Under the pieces are notes generated by a model. It was not told the origin of the DNA, did no database searches, and was given only the letters and a program-made list of their open reading frames with translations. Made by a program: the position numbers and the translations under genes. Shown here piece by piece: positions 42,756-54,072 of a stretch of 64,000 nt of DNA; position 1 is the stretch's first letter, and the number at the start of each line of letters is the position of its first letter. Source of the DNA: Haematococcus lacustris (taxonomy: Eukaryota > Chlorophyta > Chlorophyceae > Chlamydomonadales > Haematococcaceae); the NCBI GenBank assembly GCA_030144725.1, contig JASKMD010000017.1:6877992-6941991 (forward strand), read 5' to 3'.

Positions 42756-43536
42756 TGTTAGTGCCCCAAGCCACTCGATCTACGGTACAGGTCGAACAGG
42801 ATAAAAGTGTAGGAATCGAATAGTATCGAATGGTATATGTCAACAGAGCATGATGTCAAGAGCTTGTGCACCCTACAGCCCTCTTGCGACTGCACAAGAG
42901 TTGTTATAGAACCCGGCCGGAGAACCTTCAACCAGGGGTGCTCAGGTCAAGTCATGCGTCTAGTCATGTAAAACTCAGGTGTCCCCAACTAACTAGAAAC
43001 CTACCCCTGGTAATCAAAACGACGCCGCGTCTCGGCCACGTGGCTTCTGAATATGTGCCGCACATCCCCGGCTCTGCTTTGCCTGTTTAAAGATGCAGGT
43101 TGGTGCCTGTGGGTGCCTGCTGGTGCAGGTCTGATCTGATCTGATCAGCTATGCCCAGTGGCTGGGGTGCTGGTGCACATCCCACTGGGCCTCTGAGAGA
43201 TATTGATACAACAACGTGCACCCGCACTCCACCCTGATGTCCCCGTGCCCTATGTGCTCGCAGGCATCGCAGGCCGGTGCGATTAATCAAGTCCGTGTCC
43301 ACGTTAAGCGTCAATGCTCTCAGAACCCCAGCCCAAGAGCCCTGGCGACCTCTAGGGCTGGTTAGGGTAGGTTTGTGTCGTCAGGCTGTCAGTCAGGTCC
43401 CACAAGGTCAGGTAAAATGGCTCGAAAAAATGTACCGTCACTTTTTGTCGCGTATACTGCACTCCAAGAGGTCAAACCGCGACGCCCCGCTGCGGCGTGG
43501 TGCTCCGCAGCTTGGCCTGCGAGGGACGGGCTAAAG
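42756..43536. promoter_or_regulatory. Upstream region of UGP3
   Basis: No gene is recognised. The UGP3 promoter should lie in the left part. 43080-43150 has repeated TGGTGCCTG and CTGATCTGATC motifs; no core promoter element is convincing. Confidence 0.35.
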
Positions 43537-44009
43537 GTCACCCCGGCCATTGGCCATGCCAATCCGTGCCAGGCCTGCGCATCGCACCACGCCCTAGTGA
43601 AGGATAGCGAAGGCTATCGCGGTAACTCGCGCGCGCTAAAACTCGCGTTTTAGACTGAAGCCTTGTCCCAGTACACCGCCCGCCACCAGGTCGAAACTTG
43701 AGATAGCGCAAACAAGCAGCGACCCACCTACAAGAGCAGGGTGGCGAGGCGCTCCGTGGCGTCCGTAGCAAAGTTCGCACCATGGAGGCAGCCTCGCAGT
43801 ACTGCGGAGTAGGCCATCGCAGTGCGCCATGCTACCGAGCCATGTCATTACACCACGAGACTGAGTCACGCCACGCTTAGCTGAAACTGTGCAAGTTGGG
43901 CGCATGGCACTGTCAATTTTTTGGCCATTGCCTTAATCGGCTTTATCGGCTCAGTTCGTGCTATTCTGGCTCAGTTGGTGCTGCTGGTTTCAATCGAAAG
44001 TGCTTGGCC

Positions 44010-44210
44010 TTACATTTCATCTGCCTCGTCAACCCCCACTTCAGCCAACTGATCCTCCTCCATCTCTTGCTCCCACCTCAGATGTTCTAGGATGTCAGCC
44101 CTAAGCAATGGCTTCTTCTGCGTCAACCTCTTGCCCTTCCAGCCCAAGCACTCCCGTGCATACTCCTTCAGCAGCTGCACATTCAAGGTCATGGTGCAAG
44201 CCCCGTGCAT
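44010..44210 (-). CDS. 66-codon open frame in a transposable element
   Basis: ATG at 44208-44210 opens a charged helical peptide containing LLKEYARECLGW and KKPLLRADILEHLRWE, ending in an acidic tail at TGA. The spacing of Leu and Lys recalls a SAP-like DNA-binding helix pair, but this is a weak resemblance. Just upstream (44217-44345) is a 42-bp tandem repeat that gives LAVDQQQLQ-type heptads in another minus-strand frame. This may be one exon of an element-encoded DNA-binding protein. Confidence 0.35.
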   Translation of the reverse strand: MHGACTMTLNVQLLKEYARECLGWKGKRLTQKKPLLRADILEHLRWEQEMEEDQLAEVGVDEADEM

Positions 44211-44216
44211 GGTTCA

Positions 44217-44345
44217 AGCCCAGCTGGTGTTGGGCATTCTGCAACTGCTGCTGGTCCACAGCCAGCTGATGCTGGGCACCCTGCAGCTGCTGCTGGTCCA
44301 CAGCCAGCTGGTGCTGGGCATCCTGCAGCTGCTGCTGGTCCATGC
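44217..44345. repeat. 42-bp tandem repeat, three copies
   Basis: Three near-identical units of CTGCAGCTGCTGCTGGTCCA plus CAGCCAGCTGGTGCTGGGCA-type sequence, coding on minus for Gln/Leu heptads. Confidence 0.85.
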
Positions 44346-45028
44346 TCAGCTGCTGCTGGGCGCCCCGACCAAGGCAGGTGCGTGGGCGCTTCTGGCCCCA
44401 TGTGCTGGCATCCCTGCTTGACTGTTGTGGTGTTGCCCGGGCTGTTTCAAGGGCTGGCAGCTCGGTAGAGCTCTGCAGGGTGAAGGGTGGAGGAGGAGGT
44501 TGTTAAGGTATGGGTTCCCGCCACAATGGTGGATTCCGCCACAATGGGGGTGTCCGCCACTGCCATTGCCACTACTTACCAGCTTGGCACGTATCGCTTT
44601 ATGGTGCGCTAGGGCAGCGCGACGTCGGGGTCCAGGAGGGCTCATCGCAATTTTCGGTATCAACTTCGCGCACAGTGCGAGAAATGTAGCGATGAGGGCG
44701 CCCAGCGGCACCACATGGTCCAACCCGTTGGGGAAGCACCCAAGGACGCCGCCAATCACCCCCTGTGATGAGACCGCTCCATGCCACATTAACCCTCTGT
44801 CACATTTTGTCATTGTATGTAACACACAAGGTGATGGAGCATGCCCGGAGATGCATCCCGGAATGTAGACTCGCCCAGCTATCCGACACAGGTGGAAGCA
44901 GGCGTAAAGGACCACTGGCCGAAAAGTTTATGGTCTTGGCAGAAGCCCCGGAAGTATGGGGTAAAGACTTCAGCAGAGTGCACGGTAGTGAAACAAAGTC
45001 CACGCACGGTGCTGCTGACACCTCAGTG

Positions 45029-46409
45029 TCAGGCCGCCCCAACATGGGGTTAGTAATGTTCATGCAACTACTCTCTGAATACCGCATCGTTTTCAATAGC
45101 GTTTGTCACATTGGCAGCCACGGTTTAGTCCGCGTAATCTGACCATCAGCGCTAGCCATTGGAGTCTTTGCTCGCGTACTGCCACATGTGCCCGCGAACA
45201 AATCACAGCAGCGAAACGGGTCTCCTTGGCACGGTGAGCCACATTGCTGTGACCCCATCTACCTAGCGTAGTGAGCTGGTTGTGCACAAATGGAATGTCC
45301 GGCCAACACCCGTCGCGATGCCTGCCGGGCGTGCAGGATACCTAGACGGGGTGATTGAAACATATATTCGTGTTCGCTTCTCGCCGAAGACATCATTTGG
45401 GTCGGCGCACACTAAGGTATCACCGGGTTACACCCCCCCTCCTCCACTGTGTCCTCCACTGTGTTGCACCCATTGCACCGTGAGAAAAAGCGACACGAAA
45501 TGTTTGTTCTAGACCCAGTGGCGCATCTATTGAAACAAACCGCACATCAAACAGCCCAGGCCTCATTCAGTTTGACACCTTCAAAGTTACATCATATTCA
45601 TTAGGCAGATTAAAGGCCACGGCATGCAACGACTTGCCATGCCCGCCCCCCCTTGACCCATCATTGCAGGAGCCCACCTCATTGAGCCTGACCACCACCT
45701 CCCAGCCCTTCCCCTCGCCCCCTCCCCAAGCCCACCCCCTTCTAGCCCACCCCTCCCAGCCCACCCCTCCCAGAACACCACTGTGGGGTGGCAGCTGAGC
45801 TATGAAACTTTGCACGCAGGTGGATGGCATGTAGGGGAGTACAACTCTCTGAGGAGAAGAGTCCAGATTCGGTCATGGTGTGGAGTTGTGCGACTGACTG
45901 CATGGCCCTGGTCCTGAGATCGGCTAAGGGAGTTGGGGGTCACAGACCAAAGTGAGCTTTTGGCTTATCTGAGTATGAGCGTTTGTAATACTGTCGTAGA
46001 TGACCTTAACCTAGTAAGTAGCATGTTGTAAGTCCAAATGGTCCAGCTGTGGCATTGCCCTCCAGGTATGGGGAGAAGGTAGGCTCAGTGCCACAGTCCC
46101 GCAACCGCTCTCCGATCCGACTGCTGCTGTCGACGCGCATGCTCGTGTAGAGCAGCCTAAGCGACGCGGGCGGTCGCAGCGATGACTACATGCTCCGCAA
46201 CGGCTCAAATTTAAATTACTAACTTTCATGCTTTGCTGTGCACGGCCTACTGAGTGTAAAACTATTCTGGATGGGTGAAAGGTAGCTGACTGGGTTGGCT
46301 ACATTCTGAGCCAGCTAGCATAAATTTTGGCGCAGCGAGTGCAGAGTTACAGCCGTCCTACTACCAGGGGTAGGTTTACTGCCATTTTTTGAATGTTGGG
46401 AGCGCCTGA
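45029..46409. mobile_element. TCAGG-type TIR element, copy 2 (inverted relative to copy 1)
   Basis: Starts TCAGGCCGCCCCAACATGGG and ends GGGAGCGCCTGA, flanked by a perfect CTCAGTG at 45022-45028 and 46410-46416. Its sequence runs antiparallel to 5258-6629 over almost the whole length, including the GGCGATGCCACAGCT-type and pyrimidine-rich blocks. No transposase. Confidence 0.85.
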
Positions 46410-46810
46410 CTCAGTGAGATGCTGTGCATGCTTGGAGGCAGGGTTAGGCAGGTCTCGCGCCAGGTGTCAGGAAGGGCCCGGGCCATGAGGGGTCCCGACC
46501 CAACCCAGGGAATCTTGCGCTTCGACCTGCGACCCACGTACGGTGGCACCCCGTTGAGCCCCAGGCTGCAGCGAGCGACCATGTTCACAGTCCGCGGGAA
46601 TGGCGGGCGGTGTACTGGGACAAGGCTTCAGTCTAAAACGCGAGTTTTAGCGCGCGCGAGTTACCGCGATAGCCTTCGCTATCCTCCACTAGGGCGTGGT
46701 GCGATGCGCAGGCCTGGCACGGATCGGCATGGCCAATGGCCGGGGTGACCTGAGTGAGATTACCCACAGGCCGACATGTTGTTCCTTGTTGAATGAGTTT
46801 TGTTGACCTG

Positions 46811-47515
46811 TGTAAGCTGCTGTGTGATGTAGCATGAGGGCTGTAGGGATTAGAGGTTGAGATTGCGTTGTGATTTCCAGGGATAGATTTCCTATTAGTA
46901 AGGACCGCTTGATCAGGTCATCTAGTGCCCTACGCGACATAGCACAATCGATATTTCTATATGACGCCCCCTCATTGGCGTCAAACCGTGGTCAACAGCC
47001 ACAACACCTGCCCTCAACACCGTCCAAACCCGCCGTGTAACCCTACAAGCCATGAAGCATGCTGGGGAGACGGGGCGCTTGCAGTTCCTTTTCGAGGACA
47101 TCACATGGACTGAGCAACACCATCGGAGCGGAGTGGCCGTGCTGGGTGGTGCATCAGGTCACCATCCAACCGGAGTGGCGGCATCCGGAATGAGGCGGAA
47201 GTGAGATCCATTACACATTTCACTTAGTTTCCACATTCCCAGCCCATGATAGCCTGCTTGACGGCCGTCACCTCCTCTTCCAAGGCAATAAGGGCACCCA
47301 CATACCGAGCAGGACTGCAAAAGGAAGTGCATAGAAGTGGAAATACATACAGACGAAGCACCACCCTTAGTGAGGGGACCTGATTCATTCCTTGCGTATC
47401 GACAATACTCGCCATCATCATCCACGTCCCAGGTGATAGTACTGAATCACCTTTGCCCCCACCCGGATATCGCCCTCCTCTAATACGCAGATACATTCTT
47501 AGCTCCTTCTACGCC
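46811..47515. other. Region without an assigned gene
   Basis: Minus-strand open fragments, such as one at 47228-47319 after a TTTTGCAG acceptor that reads ARYVGALIALEEEVTAVKQA to a stop, look like decayed exons of a transposon gene. They could not be joined or named. Confidence 0.35.
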
Positions 47516-48119
47516 TCAGGCGCCCCCAACATGGGGTTGGTAATATGCATGCAAGTACTCTCTAAATACTGCATCATTTTCGATAGCGTTTGGCACATTG
47601 GTAGCTGCAAATCAATGCGCGTCATCTGACCATCAGCGCACGACATTGGAGTCTTTGCTCGCGTACTGCCACATGTGCCCGCGAACAAACCACAGCGGCG
47701 AGACGGGTCTCCTTGGCACGGTGAGCCACATCGCTGAGGCCCCATCTACCTAGCGTAGTGAGCTGATTGTGCACAAATGGAATGTCCGGCCAACACCCAA
47801 CGCGATGTCTGCCGGGCGTGCAGGGCACCTTGACGGGGTGATTGAAACATCTGGGCGTATTCGCTTTCGCCGAATACACCATTTGGGTCGGCGCACACTA
47901 AGGTATCACCGGCTTACACCCCCCCCCTCATCATCTGTGTCCTCCACTGTGTTGCAGCCACCGCACCCATAGAAAAAGCGATACGTAATGTTTGTTCTTG
48001 ACTCACTGGTGCATCTCTTGAAACAAATTGCACATCAAACAACCCAGGCCTCTATCAGTTTGACATCTTCAAAGTGACATCATGTTCTCCAAGTAGAATC
48101 AGGGCCACGGGGCTGTGGG
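47516..48119. mobile_element. TCAGG-type TIR element, copy 3, 3' part missing
   Basis: Begins TCAGGCGCCCCCAACATGGG and follows the left part of copy 2 for about 600 bp. It is then cut off at 48119 by an unrelated 230-bp sequence with TG/CA ends. Confidence 0.75.
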
Positions 48120-48349
48120 TGTCACGGCGCCAGCCGCTGCCTTTAATCTTACAGAGTGAGCAGCATGTCGTTGTAATAATTAGCGCCACTGCATTACTAC
48201 CGCACTCGTCACACAGCAACTGAGCTTGGGTTTAGAACGGGACCCCCGGGAGTTGAACCCGAATGGTGGGCAGTGTACAGCCCACCAGTGACCTCCCCAG
48301 TCACTCTGCTAAAGTGTGGAATACGGACACGCGGACGCGCGCCGTTACA
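48120..48349 (-). mobile_element. Possible LTR or tRNA-derived SINE inserted in a TIR element
   Basis: The 230-bp sequence starts TGTCACGG and ends CCGTTACA (imperfect TG...CA inverted ends). On the minus strand it is preceded by a purine tract, AAGAGGGGGAGGAA, at about 48350-48363, as at a 3' LTR. It also holds a tRNA-like A box (TAGCAGAGTGACTGG, 48297-48311) and B box (GGTTCAACTCC, 48249-48259) on the minus strand, 37 nt apart, with hairpins able to form anticodon- and T-like arms. An LTR is supported by ends and purine tract, a SINE by the boxes. No second LTR or flanking duplication was found. Confidence 0.4.
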
Positions 48350-48365
48350 TTCCTCCCCCTCTTAA

Positions 48366-48961
48366 GAGATCCGTTCCGCCAAGGTACTTGGGGATAACCC
48401 GAGGCACCAAGGCTCGCAGTCTATAGAGACCACTAACAAACAGACTGACCCATAAGGGTACCAGTCACCCACAGACAAGCATGCAACACCATAAGGTGTC
48501 ACATGGATACCATGGTCATAGGACCAGGCCAGGTGACATAAGTCACTTAGGACAACAAACATCAAGGCAGGTTATACTGATGGTTTGCGGCCGAGTGTGA
48601 GGGGAGTGAGCGAGTTTGCGCCTGACGCTGTGACGCCCGTTTATTGCAGTAACGGCATCAGCGCGCTGCGCTGAGCAGGATGGGCGTCACAGCTCGGATC
48701 GGGGCCGAGTTTGCGGCCTGGTCACTCGCAAATCGTGAGAGCAAACTCTGAAGCAAGGTTGTGACTGCGGCCATGATACAATGGCACTGCAAGCCTAATC
48801 ACGCTGTAAGCGAGTACTTTTCGGTTGGCAACAACTGAGAGGTTTTCTCTGCACGATACACGAAGCTGCTGCGCGAACGCTCTACACGACTGAACAATGC
48901 ATCAGAATTAAGCCCGAATGATAAGTGGAACGACGAGAAGTCAACGGCCGACGTTAAGTCG
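48366..48961. other. Region before the assembly gap; possible LINE 5' end
   Basis: No recognisable protein apart from a plus-strand ATG at 48918 that is open into the gap. A perfect 12-bp inverted repeat, GCTGTGACGCCC/GGGCGTCACAGC, lies at 48627-48638 and 48682-48693. The LINE 5' UTR probably begins somewhere here, but its start cannot be fixed. Confidence 0.35.
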
Positions 48962-49461
48962 NNNNNNNNNNNNNNNNNNNNNNNNNNNNNNNNNNNNNNN
49001 NNNNNNNNNNNNNNNNNNNNNNNNNNNNNNNNNNNNNNNNNNNNNNNNNNNNNNNNNNNNNNNNNNNNNNNNNNNNNNNNNNNNNNNNNNNNNNNNNNNN
49101 NNNNNNNNNNNNNNNNNNNNNNNNNNNNNNNNNNNNNNNNNNNNNNNNNNNNNNNNNNNNNNNNNNNNNNNNNNNNNNNNNNNNNNNNNNNNNNNNNNNN
49201 NNNNNNNNNNNNNNNNNNNNNNNNNNNNNNNNNNNNNNNNNNNNNNNNNNNNNNNNNNNNNNNNNNNNNNNNNNNNNNNNNNNNNNNNNNNNNNNNNNNN
49301 NNNNNNNNNNNNNNNNNNNNNNNNNNNNNNNNNNNNNNNNNNNNNNNNNNNNNNNNNNNNNNNNNNNNNNNNNNNNNNNNNNNNNNNNNNNNNNNNNNNN
49401 NNNNNNNNNNNNNNNNNNNNNNNNNNNNNNNNNNNNNNNNNNNNNNNNNNNNNNNNNNNNN
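48962..49461. other. Assembly gap of 500 N
   Basis: Exactly 500 unresolved bases, probably a nominal gap length. Reading frames across it are not meaningful. Confidence 0.99.
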
Positions 49462-52400
49462 AAGAAGCTCTGAACGTGGCCTACCATGGTCTCAGCAAGC
49501 TGTCCGGTAAGACAACACGAGCAGCGACACTTGTAATCTTGACCTTTTTCACCCTGCTGCAGCTGACCCATTGCTGCAACACAACCTCTGGGTACAAGAG
49601 CACAGCGCACCTGCATGACTCCGATCGCTCCCACTGCAGTCCTACACAGGGTGAAGATTACTGGAAATGCCAAAACAGTCAAGAAAAGACGCAGCACCGC
49701 GACAAGCAGCAAGACATCAGGTGTACTGCACTGACTTACCCTGCCTTACCCAACCCTGTGCAACAATGCCCACACATGACTGCACTGCCAAATCCTGCGT
49801 TGACCTGCCTGCATACCAACCCAATGCACAACACACAGCCAAAGGGAACCCCCCTGCGGCCTGTCTTGATGTTGCAACAACCAGCTTTCACCATGCCAAC
49901 GGGTTCCCCCCTACGGCCAGCACTTACCATGCCAAAGGGCGCCCCCCTACGGCCAGCACTTACCATGCCAAAGGGCGCCCCCCTACGGCCAGCACTTACC
50001 ATGCCAAAGGGCGCCCCCCTACGGCCAGCACTTACCATGCCAACGGGCGCCCCCCTACGGCCAGCACTTACCATGCCAAAGGGCGCCCCCCTACGGCCAG
50101 CACTTACCATGCCAAAGGGCGCCCCCCTACGGCCAGCACTTACCATGCCAAAGGGCGCCCCCCTACGGCCAGCACTTACCATGCCAACGGGCGCCCCCCT
50201 ACGGCCAGCACTTAGCATGCCAAAGGGCGCCCCCCTACGGCCAGCACTTAGCATGCCAAAGGGCGCCCCCCTACGGCCAGCACTTAGCATGCCAAAGGGC
50301 GCCCCCCTACGGCCAGCACTTACCATGCCAAAGGGCGCCCCCCTACGGCCAGCACTTACCATGCCAAAGGGCGCCCCCCTACGGCCAGCACTTACCATGC
50401 CAAAGGGCGCCCCCCTACGGCCAGCACTTACCATGCCAAATGGCGCCCCCCTACGGCCAGCACTTACCATGCCAATGGGCGCCCCCCTACGCCCAGTTAC
50501 CACCATGCCAAAGGACGCACCCCTGCGGCCAGTTATCACCATGCCAACAGTGCACGCTCCAGCCATTCATGACTGGCCCGCAGCGACGCAACCACATGCC
50601 CTCTGCCTCACCATGCAGGCTGGTGTGGCTGGCGGAGCACAGCCAGCCCATCGCATGCCAGAAGCGCACGCCCCAGCCATTCATGACTGGCCTGCAGTGA
50701 CGCAACCACATGCCCTCTGCCCCACCATGCAGGCTGGTGAGGCTGGCAGAGCACAGCCAGCCCATCGCATGCCAGCAGCGCACGCCCCAGCCGCGCACGA
50801 CACGCCCGCCATGACGCAGCCCCGTGTTCAGTGCCCCACCATGCAGGCCGGTGAGGCAGGCGGAGCCCACCATGTACCAACAGAGCACGCTCCAACCATA
50901 CACGCTGGCACCATGCAGCCCTGTGAAGCACAGCCAGCCAAGGAGCAGACAGGGATGCTCCATTCATGCATGCTGATGGATACCAACAGAGACGTTGGTA
51001 CGATTGCTGACAAGACCTACAATACACTGGTCCTATATAAGGATGCCCTCCACGACATGAAACAAGCCTACTTGCAATGGAAGGGCATGCATGGTATATT
51101 CATAGCAGTAGCCTGTGCATGGTGGTGGATCCATCACCATGCAACACTTCACCTCACTTCAACCTCTCAGTCCATCTCGCAGACCATCTCTCAGTCCCAA
51201 AAGTGCTTGCGAAGGCATTGCAAAAGGCTGCAAAGATGGAGAGCCATCTCCACTACATCGGCCTTCGTCAATTTCCTGTACATAGACGGGACCATCGATA
51301 GACACACCGCCATACTCAACCTCACAGTCTGCATGCACTCCTGGACTACACAAGGCCACTACACTGTGACGGTAGGCAAATCCTCAGTAATCGCTCATCA
51401 CTACAACACCACTCTTCAACGCCACACTATTTACAGAATCACCATCTTAGATAAACAACGACGCCCTACCAACGCCATCACCATGGACCACCATAAGACC
51501 GCCATCGAATGGCTGGGCACTTTGAGCACGAGCTACTGCGCCATGGCGATCACATACATTGCATGGCTCCTACTTGCATGCGGGGACGTTGAAGCCAACC
51601 CGGGACCCAACACACACTACGTCCAGCAAGTGGGTAGCAGCACATGCCAAGCCGACTCCCTTAACAACATCGCGGGACGGAAATGGGTCAGCATCGACGA
51701 TATCGACACCTTCTACGCACAAAGGCTCACGCAACTCAACACACCGGACGAACTTATAGCCTGGCAGATGGCAAGAGGCGCAGGAGGCTACGACGATGGA
51801 GTAATAGACCTGTACCTCACATCTAAATACGGCCTGATTTCGACAAGCGTCGCTGATCTAAGACGCCCCCAAGACTGGACTAAACACAACCTCGATAGCC
51901 TAGCACAGCGCCACGAAACGACTGCATTCCTATGCAAAAGACTGGGCCACAGCATGGCCATGACAAGCCTCAATGGGAAATGGTCACTCAAGGACTCCCT
52001 AGAACCAGCACCCACTCCGCTGGCACGCATCGCATTGCCAACAAAGCAAACACACCACCAGCTCTTCATCATCACCCCCACCCACACAACCCGTACGAGT
52101 GCACAGATAGCACTCTGCCATACTAAGAAGATAAACCACATCATCAGCCATACCAACCACAACACTAGCCCACCCGTACCCATCTATATGGAAGCACAAC
52201 ACAAATGTTTCTGCCTGGTACACGCCATCAACATGGCCATGGGGAGACCACTGATCAACCCACATGATGTCCTCACACACTGCAGCCACCTGGCCACCCA
52301 CCTTCAAGACCTAGCTAGCAGAGCCAGGGGGGAAAACAGGCACATACCCCTGCCCGACCGTACCCCACACATATACGATGAGGATGGAAACTTCAACATC

Positions 52401-54072
52401 CACTCCATGAACCACTACCTTTATCACAACTGCAAGACCCTCCACCTGGCAACGCAAGAGCTGCCCCAAGACAACATCACTAGAGCAACGCTTAGTACCC
52501 TCATGGGCAAGGAGGACAATCACACCAGCAACGCAGCCATTCTCATCAACAGGAACCATGCGACTACCCTTAGGTACCTAGACAACACCTGGTACTGGCT
52601 GGACTCACAAGCTACACAAGCTAGAAGGCTGCTGACCACAGCAGACTGGAAGGAGCTGCAAGGAAGGCTCATCCTAATTAAGCAAGGCATGCAACATAAG
52701 AATCTCATCGAACCCATCTTCTGGCTAGCGGACCCAATGGAGCAAGCCACCACGACACAGCTAGAGCACCATTACGCGAGACCGCACCACATTGACCTGA
52801 GCGGCCACGACGACCAACCACCAACAATACCACCGCCAGCAGCAACACCACACCCCCTCACCACGAGCAATAACGCTCCTAAGCGCAAGAATACCTATGC
52901 AGAGGCGGACCCGCCGGCCCGGTCGCGACACCGCGAGGATGCCAACGCGAAGGAGGACGCAGCCACACCTCCCCCCCCAACACGAAACGAGAAGCCAGGC
53001 CCTAAGAAACCACGATCGAAGAAAGGAGCCAAGAACACCAGCCACAGCAAAGACAGGCACACACAAACGCTTATGTCAAGGTACCTAACCAATACCCAGG
53101 CCGCACCCACTGCCACCATACCCAGCCCGCCTGTCCCATGCCCAACAACCAAGGCCCCCCCCATCCTCCCCACACAACCACACCAGACCCCCAGCAGACA
53201 ATACCTGACGCTCACCACTCTCAATGTCCGGGGCCTCTACCGTGCTAGAAGGGACGTCTCCCACCTCATCCACCACCACCACCCTGATATCCTGATCCTA
53301 ACAGAGACGAAGACACACCACAAGAAAGACACACCGGGATGGCTCAAAGTAACCACACAGGACTACACACTGCACCGACACGGTGGCCACAGTGAAGTCC
53401 TCATTGGCATCAAGCATGACCTAGCCATTCAGATGCAAGCTACCCTAGTACCACCCAGCACGGAGGCGGAAATAAACTCCAGATGCGTCATCCTGACTCT
53501 TAGCCAGCACCACAGCGAAAACCTCACCATCGTAGCAACGTACTGGCCATCGGGCTGCAACGAAGACGCGCTCCCACTGCGGGAGAACATGCAACATCAC
53601 ATACGCACAGCCACAGGACACCTGCCCGGCTCCCTCATTCTCGCCGGTGACTTGAACGCCACGATGAAAACAGAAGACCGCTCCGAACACACTGAATACA
53701 CCCAGGACCGCATGATGAGGGAGTTTGCCTCAGAGATGCGCCTGTCCGAAGCCGACCCCGGCGACCGGGCCTGGACCTACCAACAACCACACTGCAACAG
53801 CCGCATCGACGCCATCCTGACGCGCGACGCACGACCAGGCCCGGAGCACCGCACCATCGTAGACACACATGCGTATCTCAGCGACCACAGACCACTCATC
53901 GCCACACTGACCACAGCGAGGATGGGCATACACCTAGCACAAACACAACAGGCCCAAAGCCACAAACACACTGTTCTCACCACACCCATCACCAACAGTG
54001 ACAGGGAAGCCTTCCGCCTAGCCGTACAACAACCCAGCTCAGGCGCTCCACAACTGCACGCACGACTGGCAG
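49462..54072 (+). CDS. LINE polyprotein, block 1: minisatellite, 2A motif, cysteine protease, APE endonuclease
   Basis: Open from the gap to the first hAT insertion (the frame then ends inside that element at 54089). Order: a Leu-rich segment; about 17 copies of APLRPALTMPKG (49885-50515); His/Pro-rich repeats (50560-50900); a basic region; a hydrophobic stretch and the 2A motif (51585-51608); a Josephin-like protease (about 52188-52700); a Pro/Lys-rich linker; and an APE domain (about 53194-53920). APE landmarks are TLNVRG, TETK, GDLNA (53646-53660), SRIDAI and SDHRP (53880-53894), the metal- and DNA-contacting motifs of exonuclease III-like LINE endonucleases. No stop codon interrupts the block, so the LINE was probably functional until the hAT elements landed. 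The true start codon is in or before the gap. Confidence 0.88.
49885..50515 (+). repeat. 36-bp in-frame minisatellite, about 17 copies
   Basis: Units of ATGCCAAAGGGCGCCCCCCT plus ACGGCCAGCACTTACC. They code for a 12-residue repeat, MPKGAPLRPALT, and the frame is kept throughout, so the array is part of the LINE protein. Confidence 0.95.
51585..51608 (+). other. 2A ribosome-skipping motif in the LINE frame
   Basis: Codons for DVEANPGP, preceded by the hydrophobic IAWLLLACG. This matches the D-(V/I)-E-x-N-P-G-P consensus at which ribosomes skip the Gly-Pro bond. It would separate the repeat-rich N-terminal protein from the downstream protease-APE-RT protein, the latter beginning with Pro. Confidence 0.9.
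52188..52700 (+). other. Josephin-like cysteine protease domain of the LINE
   Basis: EAQHKCFCLVHAINMAMG places Cys, His and Asn in a C-x2-H-x2-N pattern like Josephin's catalytic segment. Further on come GNFNIHSM and then RNHATTLRYLDNTWYWLDS, matching the Josephin block with catalytic His (52557-52559) and the downstream Asn/Asp. A cysteine protease is known from Dualen; the Josephin comparison is by motif only, and an OTU- or Ulp-like fold is an alternative. Confidence 0.65.

Larger units (their letters stand above)
43537..46749. mobile_element. TIR element with GTCACCCCGG termini, with nested TCAGG-type copy
   Basis: Inverted repeats of about 150 bp (43537-43690 and 46600-46749) are nearly identical. 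They start GTCACCCCGGCCATTGGCC and include a palindromic AAAACGCGAGTTTTAG-type segment. No matching target duplication was found. A TCAGG-type element is nested at 45029-46409. On the minus strand it encodes fragments such as a 66-codon frame at 44010-44210. The ends resemble those of the element at 23388-31468, so both may belong to one family. Confidence 0.75.

Noticed and set aside
48918..49461. LINE start at the ATG at 48918 read through the N gap
   Set aside because: The gap length is nominal, so frame continuity across 500 N has no meaning.
50560..50960. Separate gene for the His/Pro-rich repeats on the minus strand
   Set aside because: The plus frame is continuous with the LINE protein on both sides; the minus frames are shadows of the repeats.
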